From Azolla caroliniana (lineage: Eukaryota > Polypodiophyta): 64,000 nucleotides of DNA. The stretch lies in NCBI GenBank assembly GCA_043228905.1, contig JBHGNT010000009.1:434001-498000 (forward strand). The letters run 5' to 3'. The notes below the pieces were generated by a model. The model made no database searches and was not told the DNA's origin. It saw only the letters and a program-made list of their open reading frames with translations. The first letter of the stretch is position 1, and every line of letters starts with the position of its first letter. Position numbers and translations under genes: made by a program. Positions 11,101 through 22,426 of the stretch are shown one piece after another.

Positions 11101-12941
11101 ATGTACTTCTTCATGTTCTCATCTCTGCGACTCGCGGCACCACTGTGTGGTCGGTCGCCGATCCCTGATCCGGTCACTTCGCGACGCGAGGTCTGGGCTC
11201 GGGGGCGTGGATCGTAATTTCGGTTGGCTTGGGACACTGTATGTCTCTTCACACGCGGACACGGATACATCCTGTCGATACCAGTTGAGTCGGCATTCAC
11301 ATTTCTACCCAAAGTGTCACATCTCCCACACTCACATGTCACCACCAGAGGTGCATGTCTCGGTTGGTGGCGGTGGTGGTCACAAGGGGATGCGAGCGCG
11401 GGTTCACGAGGGCTGCCGCGGTCGCCAATGTCCGGCGCCACATTTGTGGGCAGGCCGATATCATGTGGGGTGCGGCATGAGGACGGGTCGGTGGAATGCT
11501 CCCCGTACATATCGAGGGGTGAGACATTGGTCGGGGTATCGGGTATCACGTGATGCCCGTGGCTAGCTAGTGGACTCGGGTGACACTCCTCCGCCTTGTG
11601 CGTGGGCATGGGAGCGGGAGCGGGATTGGGCGGGAGCGGCTCGTGTGGTGGCCGGACGGCATTTTGCATCCGTAATTCGGATTCGAGAAGAGAGAAGAGC
11701 AGGTTGCAATGATGATTTGGTGCCGGCTTCTCCTCGAGTGGATGAGGTATAAGGTGTATGTAGTAGTTGTTGGGTGAATGCTGCACATCTTCAGATTCAT
11801 ATGAGTCATGATGATTGTGATGAGTTATTGGAGAAGGTGGGGCTGTCAGGCTTCTTCTCCAGGACCTACTTCTGCTACTACTTACTACAGATGGATGCAG
11901 GTCATTGGAGCCGCTTATATCATAATAGCTTGATGATGAGGTGATTAAAGATCCATCACTATGGTTAGGGTTAGGGTTAGGGTTAGGGTTAGGGTTAGGG
12001 TTAGGGCTCATCTGATTATGGTTGATATGAGTGTTTAAGGTGGAGCTGATCAGATTGTCCCACTGGCTTGCAGCTGAATTAAGCACCCCGTGAGCCGCTG
12101 CATCCTCCCCCTCGCGAAGATTGGCTCCCAGTAGTATATTGGCAGCATTTAGGGGAACTATCTCTTGGAACCTGCAGTAGATTAGCATTAAAGCTTTTAA
12201 TTCATTTTAGTGGCCAAAAACATATATGTAATCTAGTTCACCCTTAGAATCCAAATTTGACACTTTCGTTTTTTTTAATGAAATGAACTGGACTGAATTG
12301 TCAGTCAAATTAGATGGATCGATTTACCCAATTACATAGAGGTCTGCTTTCTCTGCCTGATTCGTGTTCTGGTTGATCCATTCATTCATCATGTCCCATG
12401 GCGCTTCTTCATTCTGGGGATGATGAGGGGGAGGCTTCAATCCACCCACATTCCAAGTGCCCACAAATACTCTGAATTTCCATTGGCATACACACATTTA
12501 TATATTATAGACAGAAAGACACAGTCTCTGTATTGAAACGGTGATGGAGATGGAGATGGAGATCAGAAGTACCTTATTTGTTGTATATCTACACTGCTGC
12601 TGTTATTTATGAAGGATGCGTGAGGAGGAGGAGGAGGAGGAGGAGGAGGAGGATGGCCGTATGGATCAATGGCTTCTTCTTCTTCTTCTTCGTTGTTGTC
12701 CATAACCGATCTGCTCTTCTGAACCCTGCAATATCTCTTTGTGGCTTCCCACAGTAAAGAGGACCTGATCTGCACCAAGAGTGCATTATATCAGAATATG
12801 AGCTCCTTATGGAGGTAGAAAAATCTGGTGTGAGCTGAATGAATTCGACACAAATAAATCTGTGTTTAAACATGAAGATCAACAATTTTACATGATTAAT
12901 ATAATCACCTTAGTGCCACTTTTGTGAGGATCAGTCCTCAT
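8190..12941 (-). CDS. Type I inositol polyphosphate 5-phosphatase (CVP2/CVL1-like family)
   Basis: Eight exons: 12909-12941, 12573-12769, 12328-12471, 10971-12171, 10337-10590, 10061-10169, 8995-9149 and 8190-8484. They join in frame into 795 residues with GT/AG introns. The family removes the 5-phosphate from inositol polyphosphates and phosphoinositides in a Mg-dependent reaction, shaping calcium and membrane signalling. Motifs seen: [10 protein letters not shown] in exon 3, [14 protein letters not shown] across exons 3-4, NKQMVGLF and MGYLGNK at the end of exon 4, SHLNSGDK and RRNADV in exon 5, catalytic WFGDLNYR (about 614-621) and RRAPAWCDRILW (about 693-704), then HSDHRPV. Oddities: ten prolines near residues 51-60, seven Pro-Asn units near 180-194 encoded by a TTAGGG array, and a linker of about 315 residues before NKQMVG. 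The start at 12941 is the first ATG giving the family-like basic N-terminus ([11 protein letters not shown]). The subfamily is uncertain. Confidence 0.93.
10756..10883. mobile_element. 128-bp MITE in intron 4 of the phosphatase gene
   Basis: The ends are perfect 16-bp inverted repeats, TAACAATCGGCAACGG, and the interior is rich in cggttcggttt words that extend the fold-back. It is flanked by identical 8-bp sequences, ATAGGTAC, at 10748-10755 and 10884-10891. An 8-bp duplication is typical of hAT-superfamily elements, so this is probably a non-autonomous hAT-type MITE. It lies wholly within the intron between 10591 and 10970. Confidence 0.85.
11965..12006. repeat. Seven TTAGGG units inside a coding exon
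   Basis: The plus strand carries seven exact TTAGGG hexamers. On the coding (minus) strand they encode alternating Pro and Asn in the linker of the phosphatase. Forty-two bases is far too short for a telomere. Confidence 0.9.
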
Positions 12942-14789
12942 TCTTTTGGATACAATTAGGAATTAAGCAGAACCGAGAAGACTGGATTGAATCGGATGTT
13001 ATATGCACACGCATGTAATTAAAGATCAGAAAACGCATGAGATTAAGAAGGGATTAATTGAGGGGGTGCTAAAACTACTGACATTAACTAACCATTACTA
13101 TGGATGAAGAGGAGGAGCAGAGCAGAGTAATTACAACTCATCTCTGAATGACCACATACATAATGCATGTATATATGCATGTGTGTGTGTGTAAAGGAGA
13201 CATTACACACACATCAAATCATTTCATTTCATTTCATTGTCTGTCTTTTGAGAAATATTATAGAAGAGGGGAAAGAGAGTATTATGGCAAATCATTTGTG
13301 TTGGGGTTTGCACATACATACATACATACAATACAATACAATACATACATGATACATACATACAACATACACACACACACATACATACATAGCATATAAT
13401 ATATATGTTATATGTTATATATATCTATGTAGTTGTAACTCGTAGTGTGCCTGGCTATCTATGATAAGTGATGTCCTTTACCCAATTATACTTGTTACCC
13501 ATTCATTACATTGGTCACTTATGTGTCCCAACAAGAAATGATAACCTCTCTCTATCTCTCTATGTATATGTATATTTGTCATCATCACCATTGATGGATG
13601 GTTTCCTAGAAACACTTACAAGCAAGCATGTGCCTTGGTAGTGTCTCCTATGCCCCCCATAAGTGCCAATATTGGAGAACACCCACTTATGACTCCTCCA
13701 TAGGTTTCATAGTGCACAAAAGTATTGTGTAACTTTTCTGTAAAACTTCTGGAGTTGTCATGCTCATAGAAAAACCAACAAGACAAATGTAACAATTCCA
13801 TCTCCCTTTGTCATATGTTCTCACTTGTGTTTTTCTTTTCTAAACACCAATGTGACATGTTTATTCTTCTTCAAAAGAGCAGAACATATGCTTGAGAGGC
13901 TGGCAAAATTTTGGGCATGTAAAAGGTTAGCGGGTTGTATATCTCGTTTGTCATAAGTTCAAATCCTATGTAGCATGTGATTCAAAATATGTAGGGGTTG
14001 CCTCTCACCATGTGTGAAGCTCACCTTACCATTATATATGCCAATATGGCATGAGGTGGTCTTGTGATGACCTCTAAGGACATGTCTATGTACAAAGTTT
14101 GTTAGTTACTTAGGAGGTTGACTGCAACATTTGTGGAAACAACAAAAAAGCAAGGGTATTTTAGACATATTTTGGTAATGCCTATGCTTGCAACTACCAC
14201 GATATCTGCATATATACATATTGGTGCTTTTTGCCTATATGAACCCATTTAACGGTTTATAAGAACATTGTAACCATGCCCAAGCGAGGAAATCTCCTTC
14301 TTGCTATCATGGTGTCTATGTTTGCCTCGACACTTGATGCTTGACATTGCGCACTATATGGAAAACCATTGGACAGGTGTTGTGTCTTCAAACACTGATT
14401 ACAATTTACAAATGACAAAACTTTTGCGTGTTGGTTGATTATTCAATCTTGTTGTTGATTAATTAATTGCATCGAGACTCATGCCAACTTATTTACAAGA
14501 TAAGAATTTTGATATTGGAGAATAATCGTGAGGATGTTCTTTCAGAAATCCGCCTTCTTTTCTCATAATTGTAATTTCAAGACAAAGACGGTTAGGAATG
14601 ATAATATAATACATGGATATTTGTTCTCGTGATTATTTTGTTATTAAAGAAATGGTCATCCATGAGAGAAAAACTCATGAGATTATAGGTACACGAACAT
14701 GAGTTGGTGAGGTTTGACAACATGCATGGAAATGACAATAGAGAAAGAAAGAAAGAAATATCGATGTCTTCTAAGACCAAATTTGGCCC

Positions 14790-14825
<36 letters not shown>

Positions 14826-16336
14826 AGAAGTTCAAGTCCCCACAATCACAAATGGTGCTGATTACATCACATCAAAAAGCTTCAAAACTTTGCTACACAC
14901 ATGGTATATAAAGTGAAGGGCATAAAGAACAACTTAAAAGCCTCTAATGGTTGACCTTGAGTATCGACCTTTAAAGAGAGGAGTCCAATTGAGTGTTACA
15001 TTTGCAAAGCTATGTTAACATAAATATTTTAAAGGTTTGAAAATAGGGGCATCTACATTAACGAAAAGACGGCTTGGAAAGTAATCATTGTAGTAGGATG
15101 ATGAAGGACATATAAACAAGTAGTACTCTATAAGACAAAATGCACATTACAAGGTTCTTATGGACCACATCATATGTATAGAACATATGTATTTTGATAT
15201 TATTATAATGCACACACTTTGCACTTACATTTGAGATTTGTGAGAAATATCATGTTGTCATTAATCATATGTATTGTTTGGTGGGGGAAGCTAAGGGTGT
15301 GTAGATTTAACCAAAACCCGTTCATTAAGAAGCTTCCAATTCTTTGTTAGAGGATAATAGAACCCCAAAGATTTCTCAACTCGGAGTTATGATGTGAAAG
15401 CTACAGCCTACAACCTTCTCTCTAAAAATAAGCTCCTAAAATCACCAACAATGGAACTTAGCCTTTTTCTTATTTATTGAGAGAGAATCATTTTGAAATT
15501 TTAAATGCTCAAAAGTTTGAGATAGAGCCTGAATTCAGCCTAATGGTTCTTCATTGAGTTGACAATTGATGGGGAATACAAACTATAGTTGATAGAGATC
15601 TAATAATATAGAACACAAATTTAGTGAATGTTTTGGCAACATCGTGGACCAAAGAAAAGTGTAGCCAGTGACAAACATTGATCAAGAATGTTGGGGTATG
15701 TCTTCCATGTTCCCTTCACGTGAAGTGATCAAATACATACTTGTAGGTAACAATAAGTGACTATATTCAATAACTCACCATTGTTCATATGATATAGTCT
15801 CCTTTTAACTAGTTCCATTAACACTAGTGGATGCATTACCCAACAAATGCATGTCAATGTGGTCAACTTTCAAGGTTTAGCAGTAAGGTAGGGCTACCAT
15901 CTAGTAAATGGTCAATCCTTTGTTCATGAACTTTGTATTAAGTGAGAATGAAGAGCAAGTTATAAATCATCAATATTTGTTCAAATATTTGTTTTGTAAG
16001 TGAGGGGTTGATGATGTGTAGGTAAATATTTGGATATATGAGTAATTTAAATATCTACTTGTTACAGATATTTAGAACTGAGTGATTTAAATTCTCACAA
16101 ATATTATCAACAAAGCTAAGGCTACAAGAAGATTCCTAGGGACAAAATTTTGATCACGAGCCTACACGATAGCATTGTTAGGAATATAGCCATCCTAGCA
16201 TATGCACTGCTATATATAGAGGATGATAATAGGAATTCATTTATGCTTAAAGAAACTTAGGTGGCAACCACAACCAAGCTCTAGTTTGTGGCCAAAAGTC
16301 CTTTGACTTGGGAGTGGTCCATCATCAAGCATCAAT
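12942..16336. other. Intergenic DNA upstream of the phosphatase gene
   Basis: It starts with the 5' flank of the phosphatase gene, including a run of cataca-type repeats near 13310-13400. I see no coding region. A (GA)n run lies at about 14792-14824 after an A-rich stretch. A possible degenerate tRNA-like unit lies near 13928-13980 (B-box-like agttcaaatcct). Confidence 0.5.
14735..14824. repeat. Dispersed repeat with GA tail
   Basis: A gaaagaaagaaa stretch, the words gtcttctaagaccaaa and tttggcccatga, then (GA)n. Nearly the same order occurs at 29781-29846, so it is a dispersed family whose tail is a simple repeat. Confidence 0.55.
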
Positions 16337-16755
16337 GTGAGGTTCAACATGTTTTTCTTGATAGGCTAAGGCTACCTTCCATTGGAGGGGGGAGAGAGTC
16401 TTAATCACGCATATCCTTAAATTTTGCCAAAGCTCTCCCTTAGCTAATGCAGGTTCATTGTGGTCATTGAAGATATACTCTCTCCCTTATCTAATGCATG
16501 TCCCTAAACTCTATGAGGTGGAGCCTCGACAAGTCTCAAGTGAGGTTCAACAAGTTTCTTGATAGGTTAGGGCTACTATCCATTGGAGGAGCAAACATTT
16601 GTTAACACATATCCTTAAAGGCGGCCCTAATGCATTTACCTAATCTCTATGAGGTGGAGCCTCATCTGACCCTTGAGTGAGGTTCAACTAGTTTCTTGAT
16701 AGGCTAGGGATACGTTTCATTGGAGGGACAACCCTTCATTAACACATGACACTAA
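16337..16755. repeat. Three diverged tandem units (about 137-203 bp)
   Basis: The anchor gtgaggttcaac recurs at 16337, 16540 and 16677, each time followed by tttcttgataggctagg-like and cattggagg words. The unit length varies because of internal deletions. It has no coding potential. Confidence 0.7.
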
Positions 16756-16870
16756 AGTCTACCTATCCTCTAACGGGCAAATCACGTAAAAAAAGGGTGT
16801 AGGATTGACCATTGTTGTCATTGAAGGCATACTTAATACATTGACAAAAACCTCTTTGGATGCATTGTGG

Positions 16871-17074
16871 ACAACAATGAATATCTTCTGCAAGAAGTTT
16901 GAAAAGAGTCGATGAGAAGGAAGAGTGGGAATAGGATCTCTTGTTGCATTCGTGTGTAAGACTAAGGGAGTGACAACAATGAATATCTTCTGCAAGAAGT
17001 TTGAAAAGAGTCGATGAGAAGGAAGAGTGGGAATAGGATCTCTTGTTGCATTCGTGTGTAAGACTAAGGGAGTG
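16871..17074. repeat. 102-bp tandem duplication, two identical copies
   Basis: Bases 16871-16972 are repeated at 16973-17074 with no difference that I can see. Because 102 is a multiple of three, minus-strand frames stay open across it, which explains long spurious frames there. Confidence 0.85.
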
Positions 17075-17135
17075 ACAATGAGTAAAAGATGGCATTTGTG
17101 GTTGTGCAATCCAAGAAAGTAAGAGGGACAAGAGG

Positions 17136-17137
<2 letters not shown>

Positions 17138-17187
<50 letters not shown>
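17138..17187. repeat. (GA)n microsatellite
   Basis: About 25 uninterrupted GA units lie shortly after the 102-bp duplication. Confidence 0.9.
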
Positions 17188-17189
<2 letters not shown>

Positions 17190-17486
17190 TTTCACAAACC
17201 GACACCTTAAGGTGGCATTAGCCGATATACGGCACTAACTAACAACCCAACGTTGGGAGTTTCATCGTTGAAACATACCTATATAAAGTGGATTTTCAGT
17301 CAAATATTTTGATATATTACGATGGTTCTTTCAAAATGTTAGTATGTTTCACCTAAAATGTGAATGTGATATATGTGACTAGTTAACACTAAACATCTTC
17401 AAAAAATCAATCATGCCGATGTTTTCTTGACCACTAGATTTGTCAATGATATTGTCTCGTCATTCTTTTGCTTATTATATATGATG

Positions 17487-17487
<1 letters not shown>

Positions 17488-17555
<68 letters not shown>
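17488..17555. repeat. Compound (TA)n(GA)n microsatellite
   Basis: About 14 TA units run directly into about 19 GA units. A similar compound array lies at 32627-32680. Confidence 0.9.
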
Positions 17556-17557
<2 letters not shown>

Positions 17558-20500
17558 ATGTGAGTGTGGGTGCACACATATTCAAAACACAAATGTGTGT
17601 ATGCGTGTTTCTCGCAAAGGATCACGAAAGAAACAAATGCGGATACTCATGCACAGACAAAATGCCACATTAGTTTATCTGTGTTTGGATATGTCTCAAT
17701 GCACGCACACATACACACACATAAATATATATTGCAGGTATGCCTAGGTGGCATATAGATGTAGAATGTACACTAAGCATTCCTCTCTTTATTTTGATGT
17801 ATACTTAATATGTAGTATATTGCATAATCCAAGTTTGTTGTGCAAATTTAGTAGAGCAAGATCCACGCTAAATTCCTTGGAAAAATCTAATGTCAATGAT
17901 TAGCATATTCAATCAAAACTTCATTTGATTCTGAATTCATTCACTATTACACAGTACGAGATATGTTTGTGTTTTTGTATTGTTAAATATAATAATTCTT
18001 ATAATCTACAACTCATCAACTTATTTATCGTAAAAATATACCACATATAATTGATCTTGCCCTATAGCTAGACATCTTTTTCTTATAGTTTGAGATGCTT
18101 GTCTACGATCACATCTATAAAATGGAGTTCCCGTTATAAACTGCCTTTCGCATTGTAACAAATTGTATATTGTTTGTGGATGTATTATACATCGACCATG
18201 CATACAAATATATTACGTGTCAAAGTTGTCTAGTGCATTTACAAGTATTTTTTTCCCATATCAATATTATATAATGTCTTTATTGGACTACATATGACTA
18301 ATTTGTGTATGATATAAGAATCACAATTAAAAAGGATTGAGTATTGCCTTTGGATCATTGATCAATTGTCAGAGAACTAGAATAAACATATAATAAAACT
18401 ATATGTGTACATGTGAGTGACCTATATTATCGTATACTAATTGTCTTGTTGTGATGCATCTTGTAAATTACATATATTATTATTGTTCTAAAATGTTTTA
18501 TTGTATTGTTCCATGTAGGGATCACTTTCTCAGTGTAACAATGACGACATGTTTCCTACCCACTCATAACTAAGCACCATATCACAATATTAACATAATC
18601 GAGCATATTAAATAACTAAAGAGAGAGTGAAAACACAAGAGTGCACAAAGAGAAATATTGGGTCATAATAGTTTCACCTTAGTTGTGAGCCCTCATGTAT
18701 ATGTGTATTTATATGCAATTCTTTCTATGCACCATCGAAATTCATTGAACTTAGACAAATTTGTCACCCATCCAATACAATTTCATTAGGTCAATACAAT
18801 TTTTAAACAAGGTAGTATTGCACAAGTTATAATAGTTCACTACAAACAAAATCTATCAACTCAATGTATAATTACACCCATGTCACAAAAATAAATGTTT
18901 TCAATATATAAAAATCTCCATAATTCCAGGATGCTCCTTTAATGAAAGCACAATTATGCTCATTTGAGATCTAATGGTACCAAAACACCACATCGACTAC
19001 GACTTTGTCAAGGTCAAATACAAATCCACCATGAAGCTAACTCGATCTATATTGGATGTCTGTGATACGAGGTTGATGATGTTACTTATGTAAAACTCAC
19101 TCAATGTATGACTCTAATAGGATTCAAACACATGCATTACAGGTTTGATTTCTTAAATATATATGGGACATGTTCTCGGGTATATCCAAAAAACCCATAA
19201 ATATATTTTTCCTAGATATTTTGTGGTCAAGTACATATATGTATGTGGGCAACTTATGATCTATTGTTAAGGCTGAACAGCAATTTGATTGTAATTAGTA
19301 AATTTTGGAATAAATATTCAAACATATATCCAAGTGTTCCTAGCAATCCTCGCAAACATCATATTGGCATCAATCTTTTAGGCAATAACATATATTCTAG
19401 CACTCTACTCTACAATAGCACAATAGCACTTCTAAAAAACCCTTGAATTATGCATGTAGGTGGTTACAAGGCAAGACAAAGTAGTTGACAAAGTCATATT
19501 AAGATAAACCCTTTGTCGTGCATGGTGTCATGAGTATTCAATATTAAGGGATTATATACCCTAATCATCCCAGTCGTGTTCGATGAAAGTTAAACTAGAT
19601 TTGTTACAACTTACAATGTTAGAATATATACATGATTCCCAAATTATATATAGGCCACAGTCTTAGGTGCATTTAAAAACATCACAAACATAATCTATCA
19701 TTTCAAGATAGGGTTTAGGGTTGAATATATGTATTCGGCCAACCATGATCTATTATTGAGGGTGAAAGTTAATTAGATTTTATTCTATGATATCTTGAAT
19801 GGACGTTGATCTTCAAATTTGTGCCCAAATATTTGGTAACAACACTTTGGAAGCACATACATAGTCATCAATTTGATATGCACGACTAATGGTAACGAAA
19901 CTCATAAAGCTCGTATATATATATATTCTTGATGTGTGCACAGGCACACACATTGCTATATCCTTGGTTATGAATTATAGTAAAAGTTAATAGATAGTAG
20001 CCACAAAATCACATGCAAACTATGGTATTCCTTACTCGTATCGTTTATGTAAGACCATTAGTTAACATAATAAATGGGAGTGTGTGTTTATATATTAAGT
20101 ATAATTTAAACAAAACTTTGAGCAATCTCAATGAAAGATACACTAAATATAATAAGACTATATACATTGACGGTATACTATTTCTAGATATATACATATG
20201 TAGTTTATTATCGTATGGAGGAATTATATAGCCCAGTAGTGCTCACTTAAAGATAATATGGTACATGTCTTACAATTGACCAAACCAAAATACATAAGAT
20301 TTCTGAAATATATATATATATATAGGTGCAGGCTACAATCTTAGGCATGACTAAAGAAACCTGTTATATAAGTGTGTTATTTATGGATAGTTGAGGATAT
20401 ATATGGGTACACTATGATTCAAGACTAAGGCAATAAATGAAACTATCTAGTCTTAAATAGTTATGCGTGCATCTAAATGATGGTAACAACCCTCGCAAAC

Positions 20501-21132
20501 ATCATATCATGAATCTTTTACACATGATCCCATACTCTAGAACGTGAATATGCTATGAAGCATAGCAAGTAGAAGCCTATAAATTAACCTCAATTTACGC
20601 ATGTCCATGACATGCGGATTGAGATACAACGTAAGACAAGGGGAGAACTAAAATCTCACATCAATGTTACAAACAAGGGGAGAACTAAAATGAGAGTATG
20701 GAAACGCAATGGTGGCCATGTAGCGAAATGGAGGGATCGATTTGTGGCGATGATATTTTGAACAACTAAACCACACAAGCATGATAAGATTTGGGATCGA
20801 GACTTTTGGGTTTGAAGTCTTAACATACATATTTGTGGCACAACATGGAATGTTTGTTCTTGATCCTTTTGTTAAGCACGGTGTTATGAATATTCTATAT
20901 AGAGTGGATTATATAGCTTCACATGCTAAATAGTGGTGCACCATAAGTTATACAATTGACCGCACTAGAATAAATACAAATTCTGAATGATGGTTATTGT
21001 ATCACCTTACATGATACATTAGCACCGTGCATGATAGCCAGGTGGTGAACATGAATAGATGAACAAGTGGTGCACGAGGGCTACGTGGTGATCATTTAGA
21101 GAGTGAGGAATATTATATACATGGAAGTCCCA
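17556..21132. other. AT-rich intergenic DNA with degenerate repeats
   Basis: No gene is supported. Diverged repeats of roughly 1.1-1.3 kb spacing are visible: words such as cctcgcaaacatcatat occur near 19350 and 20490, and gattatat-ag-like segments after gtcatgagtattc near 19530 and 20890. They look like old duplicated non-coding DNA. Confidence 0.4.
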
Positions 21133-21925
21133 ATCTTGCAAACATTGTTTCATTTCAACACTAATATTTGGACAACACATTTGAAATCACTTGTGTACTC
21201 TTTTGCCTTCTTTGACAATTTGTATATTTTTCTTCTTTTCCAATTTAATATTGTTTTTGTTAAGCCTTGACAAATTGAACCATGAACCCTATTGTTCACG
21301 AGGAATTTCATTGTTGTTGGGACACCAATTTAGAGATATTTAAAGTTTTGCACCCTTGTAGTACTTAGAAGTGGGGTGGTTTCTTTGCTAGTAGGACCAA
21401 TGAGGGTCTTGACACATGGTCTTTATATACCTTCAATTCCATAATATCTCGAGGATGCAATGAAACACTTTTGAGGTATACACCCGATGTTGCAAACCTT
21501 GTTCAATTTCAACACTAATCTTTGGGCAACATGTTCGAAAGCACATCATGTACTCTTGCTCTTTCTTTCACAAATTGAAAATTCTTTCCGTCCTTTTCCA
21601 ATTTAATATAATCTCTTTGTGCCTTGACAAACAGAACTGTGATTCCTTTTGTTCGCAAGGAATTGCTTCGTTGTTGGGACACCAATCCTCATACTATTTA
21701 GAGCCTTGCACCCCATGTTCTCCCTCGTATAAGTATGTAGAGGTGGGGTAGTTTCTTTCTACGTAGGACCAACAAGGGTAGACTTGACAAAATATCAGCT
21801 AATAGAAATATTTGTCCATCGATCGAGTATTTTAGAATAGCCCCTATTGAACATCCGGATGCACACGTACATGACATGGGCATCATTCAATTCCATTATA
21901 TCTCAAGAATGCACGAAACACGACA
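21133..21925. repeat. Diverged tandem duplication, about 350-440 bp units
   Basis: Copy 1 (21133-21478) and copy 2 (21487-21925) share the order gcaaac-ttg-ttcaatttcaacacta, tgtactctt, ttttccaatttaatat, ccttgacaaa, gttgttgggacaccaat, gtggggtagtttctt and ttcaattccat. Several indels separate them. Neither copy has an open frame. Confidence 0.75.
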
Positions 21926-22157
21926 AAGTTATACAACCCCATGATCTATATTGATGTCACCTTTCGAAAGACTTGCGAGAGGCTAGTCAGATCGGATAGA
22001 ATCCATGGTGGACATCGGATCGGCTCAAGCCTTTGCATGTGGCACATTCATTCTTTCCCCATGCTTGCCCAAACCGGAAGACGATGGCCGGACGTTCCGT
22101 TCCGTCCACGAATGATTCCGTGACACGAGATTCGTTTCACACTAGGCCGCCCAAAGC

Positions 22158-22163
22158 GGCCCA
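22158..22163 (+). promoter_or_regulatory. Site II-like element upstream of CCT5
   Basis: GGCCCA lies about 265 bp before the CCT5 start codon, in a local GC-rich patch with a second gcccaaa just before it. Such elements, bound by TCP factors, are common in promoters of plant housekeeping genes. A six-base match alone is weak. Confidence 0.3.
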
Positions 22164-22426
22164 TTGTGGTTCCCTTCATTTTTTCACACTCCCAAGGAAT
22201 GAACCAACCCTACACACAATCACATACATATGTACATATTTCCCGCTTCTTCTTCTTCATCGAACTCCAACAAACAAACAAACAGCTCTTCTCTTCTCTT
22301 CTTTTCTGTATTTTCCCCTGTTTCCCTCCCCTGGGCTGCAATCTATCAAGAAGAAGAAGAAGGACTCCATCGCTACATCGCTCGCGCAGAGCCGACAGGA
22401 GAAGGAAGAAGCGTGAGGAAGGAAAC

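Noticed and set aside
11147-11566. Plus-strand 139-codon frame
   Set aside because: It is the antisense shadow of exon 4 of the phosphatase gene in a GC-rich stretch.
11965-12006. Telomere or chromosome-end junction
   Set aside because: Only 42 bp, inside an open coding exon with normal gene sequence on both sides.
16759-17205. Minus-strand 148-codon frame with a repeated 34-residue block
   Set aside because: It is produced by a 102-bp tandem duplication and a (GA)n run (Leu-Ser repeats); no domain is seen.
17427-17747. Plus-strand 106-codon frame
   Set aside because: It reads through (TA)n and (GA)n microsatellites (Tyr-Ile and Arg-Glu runs).
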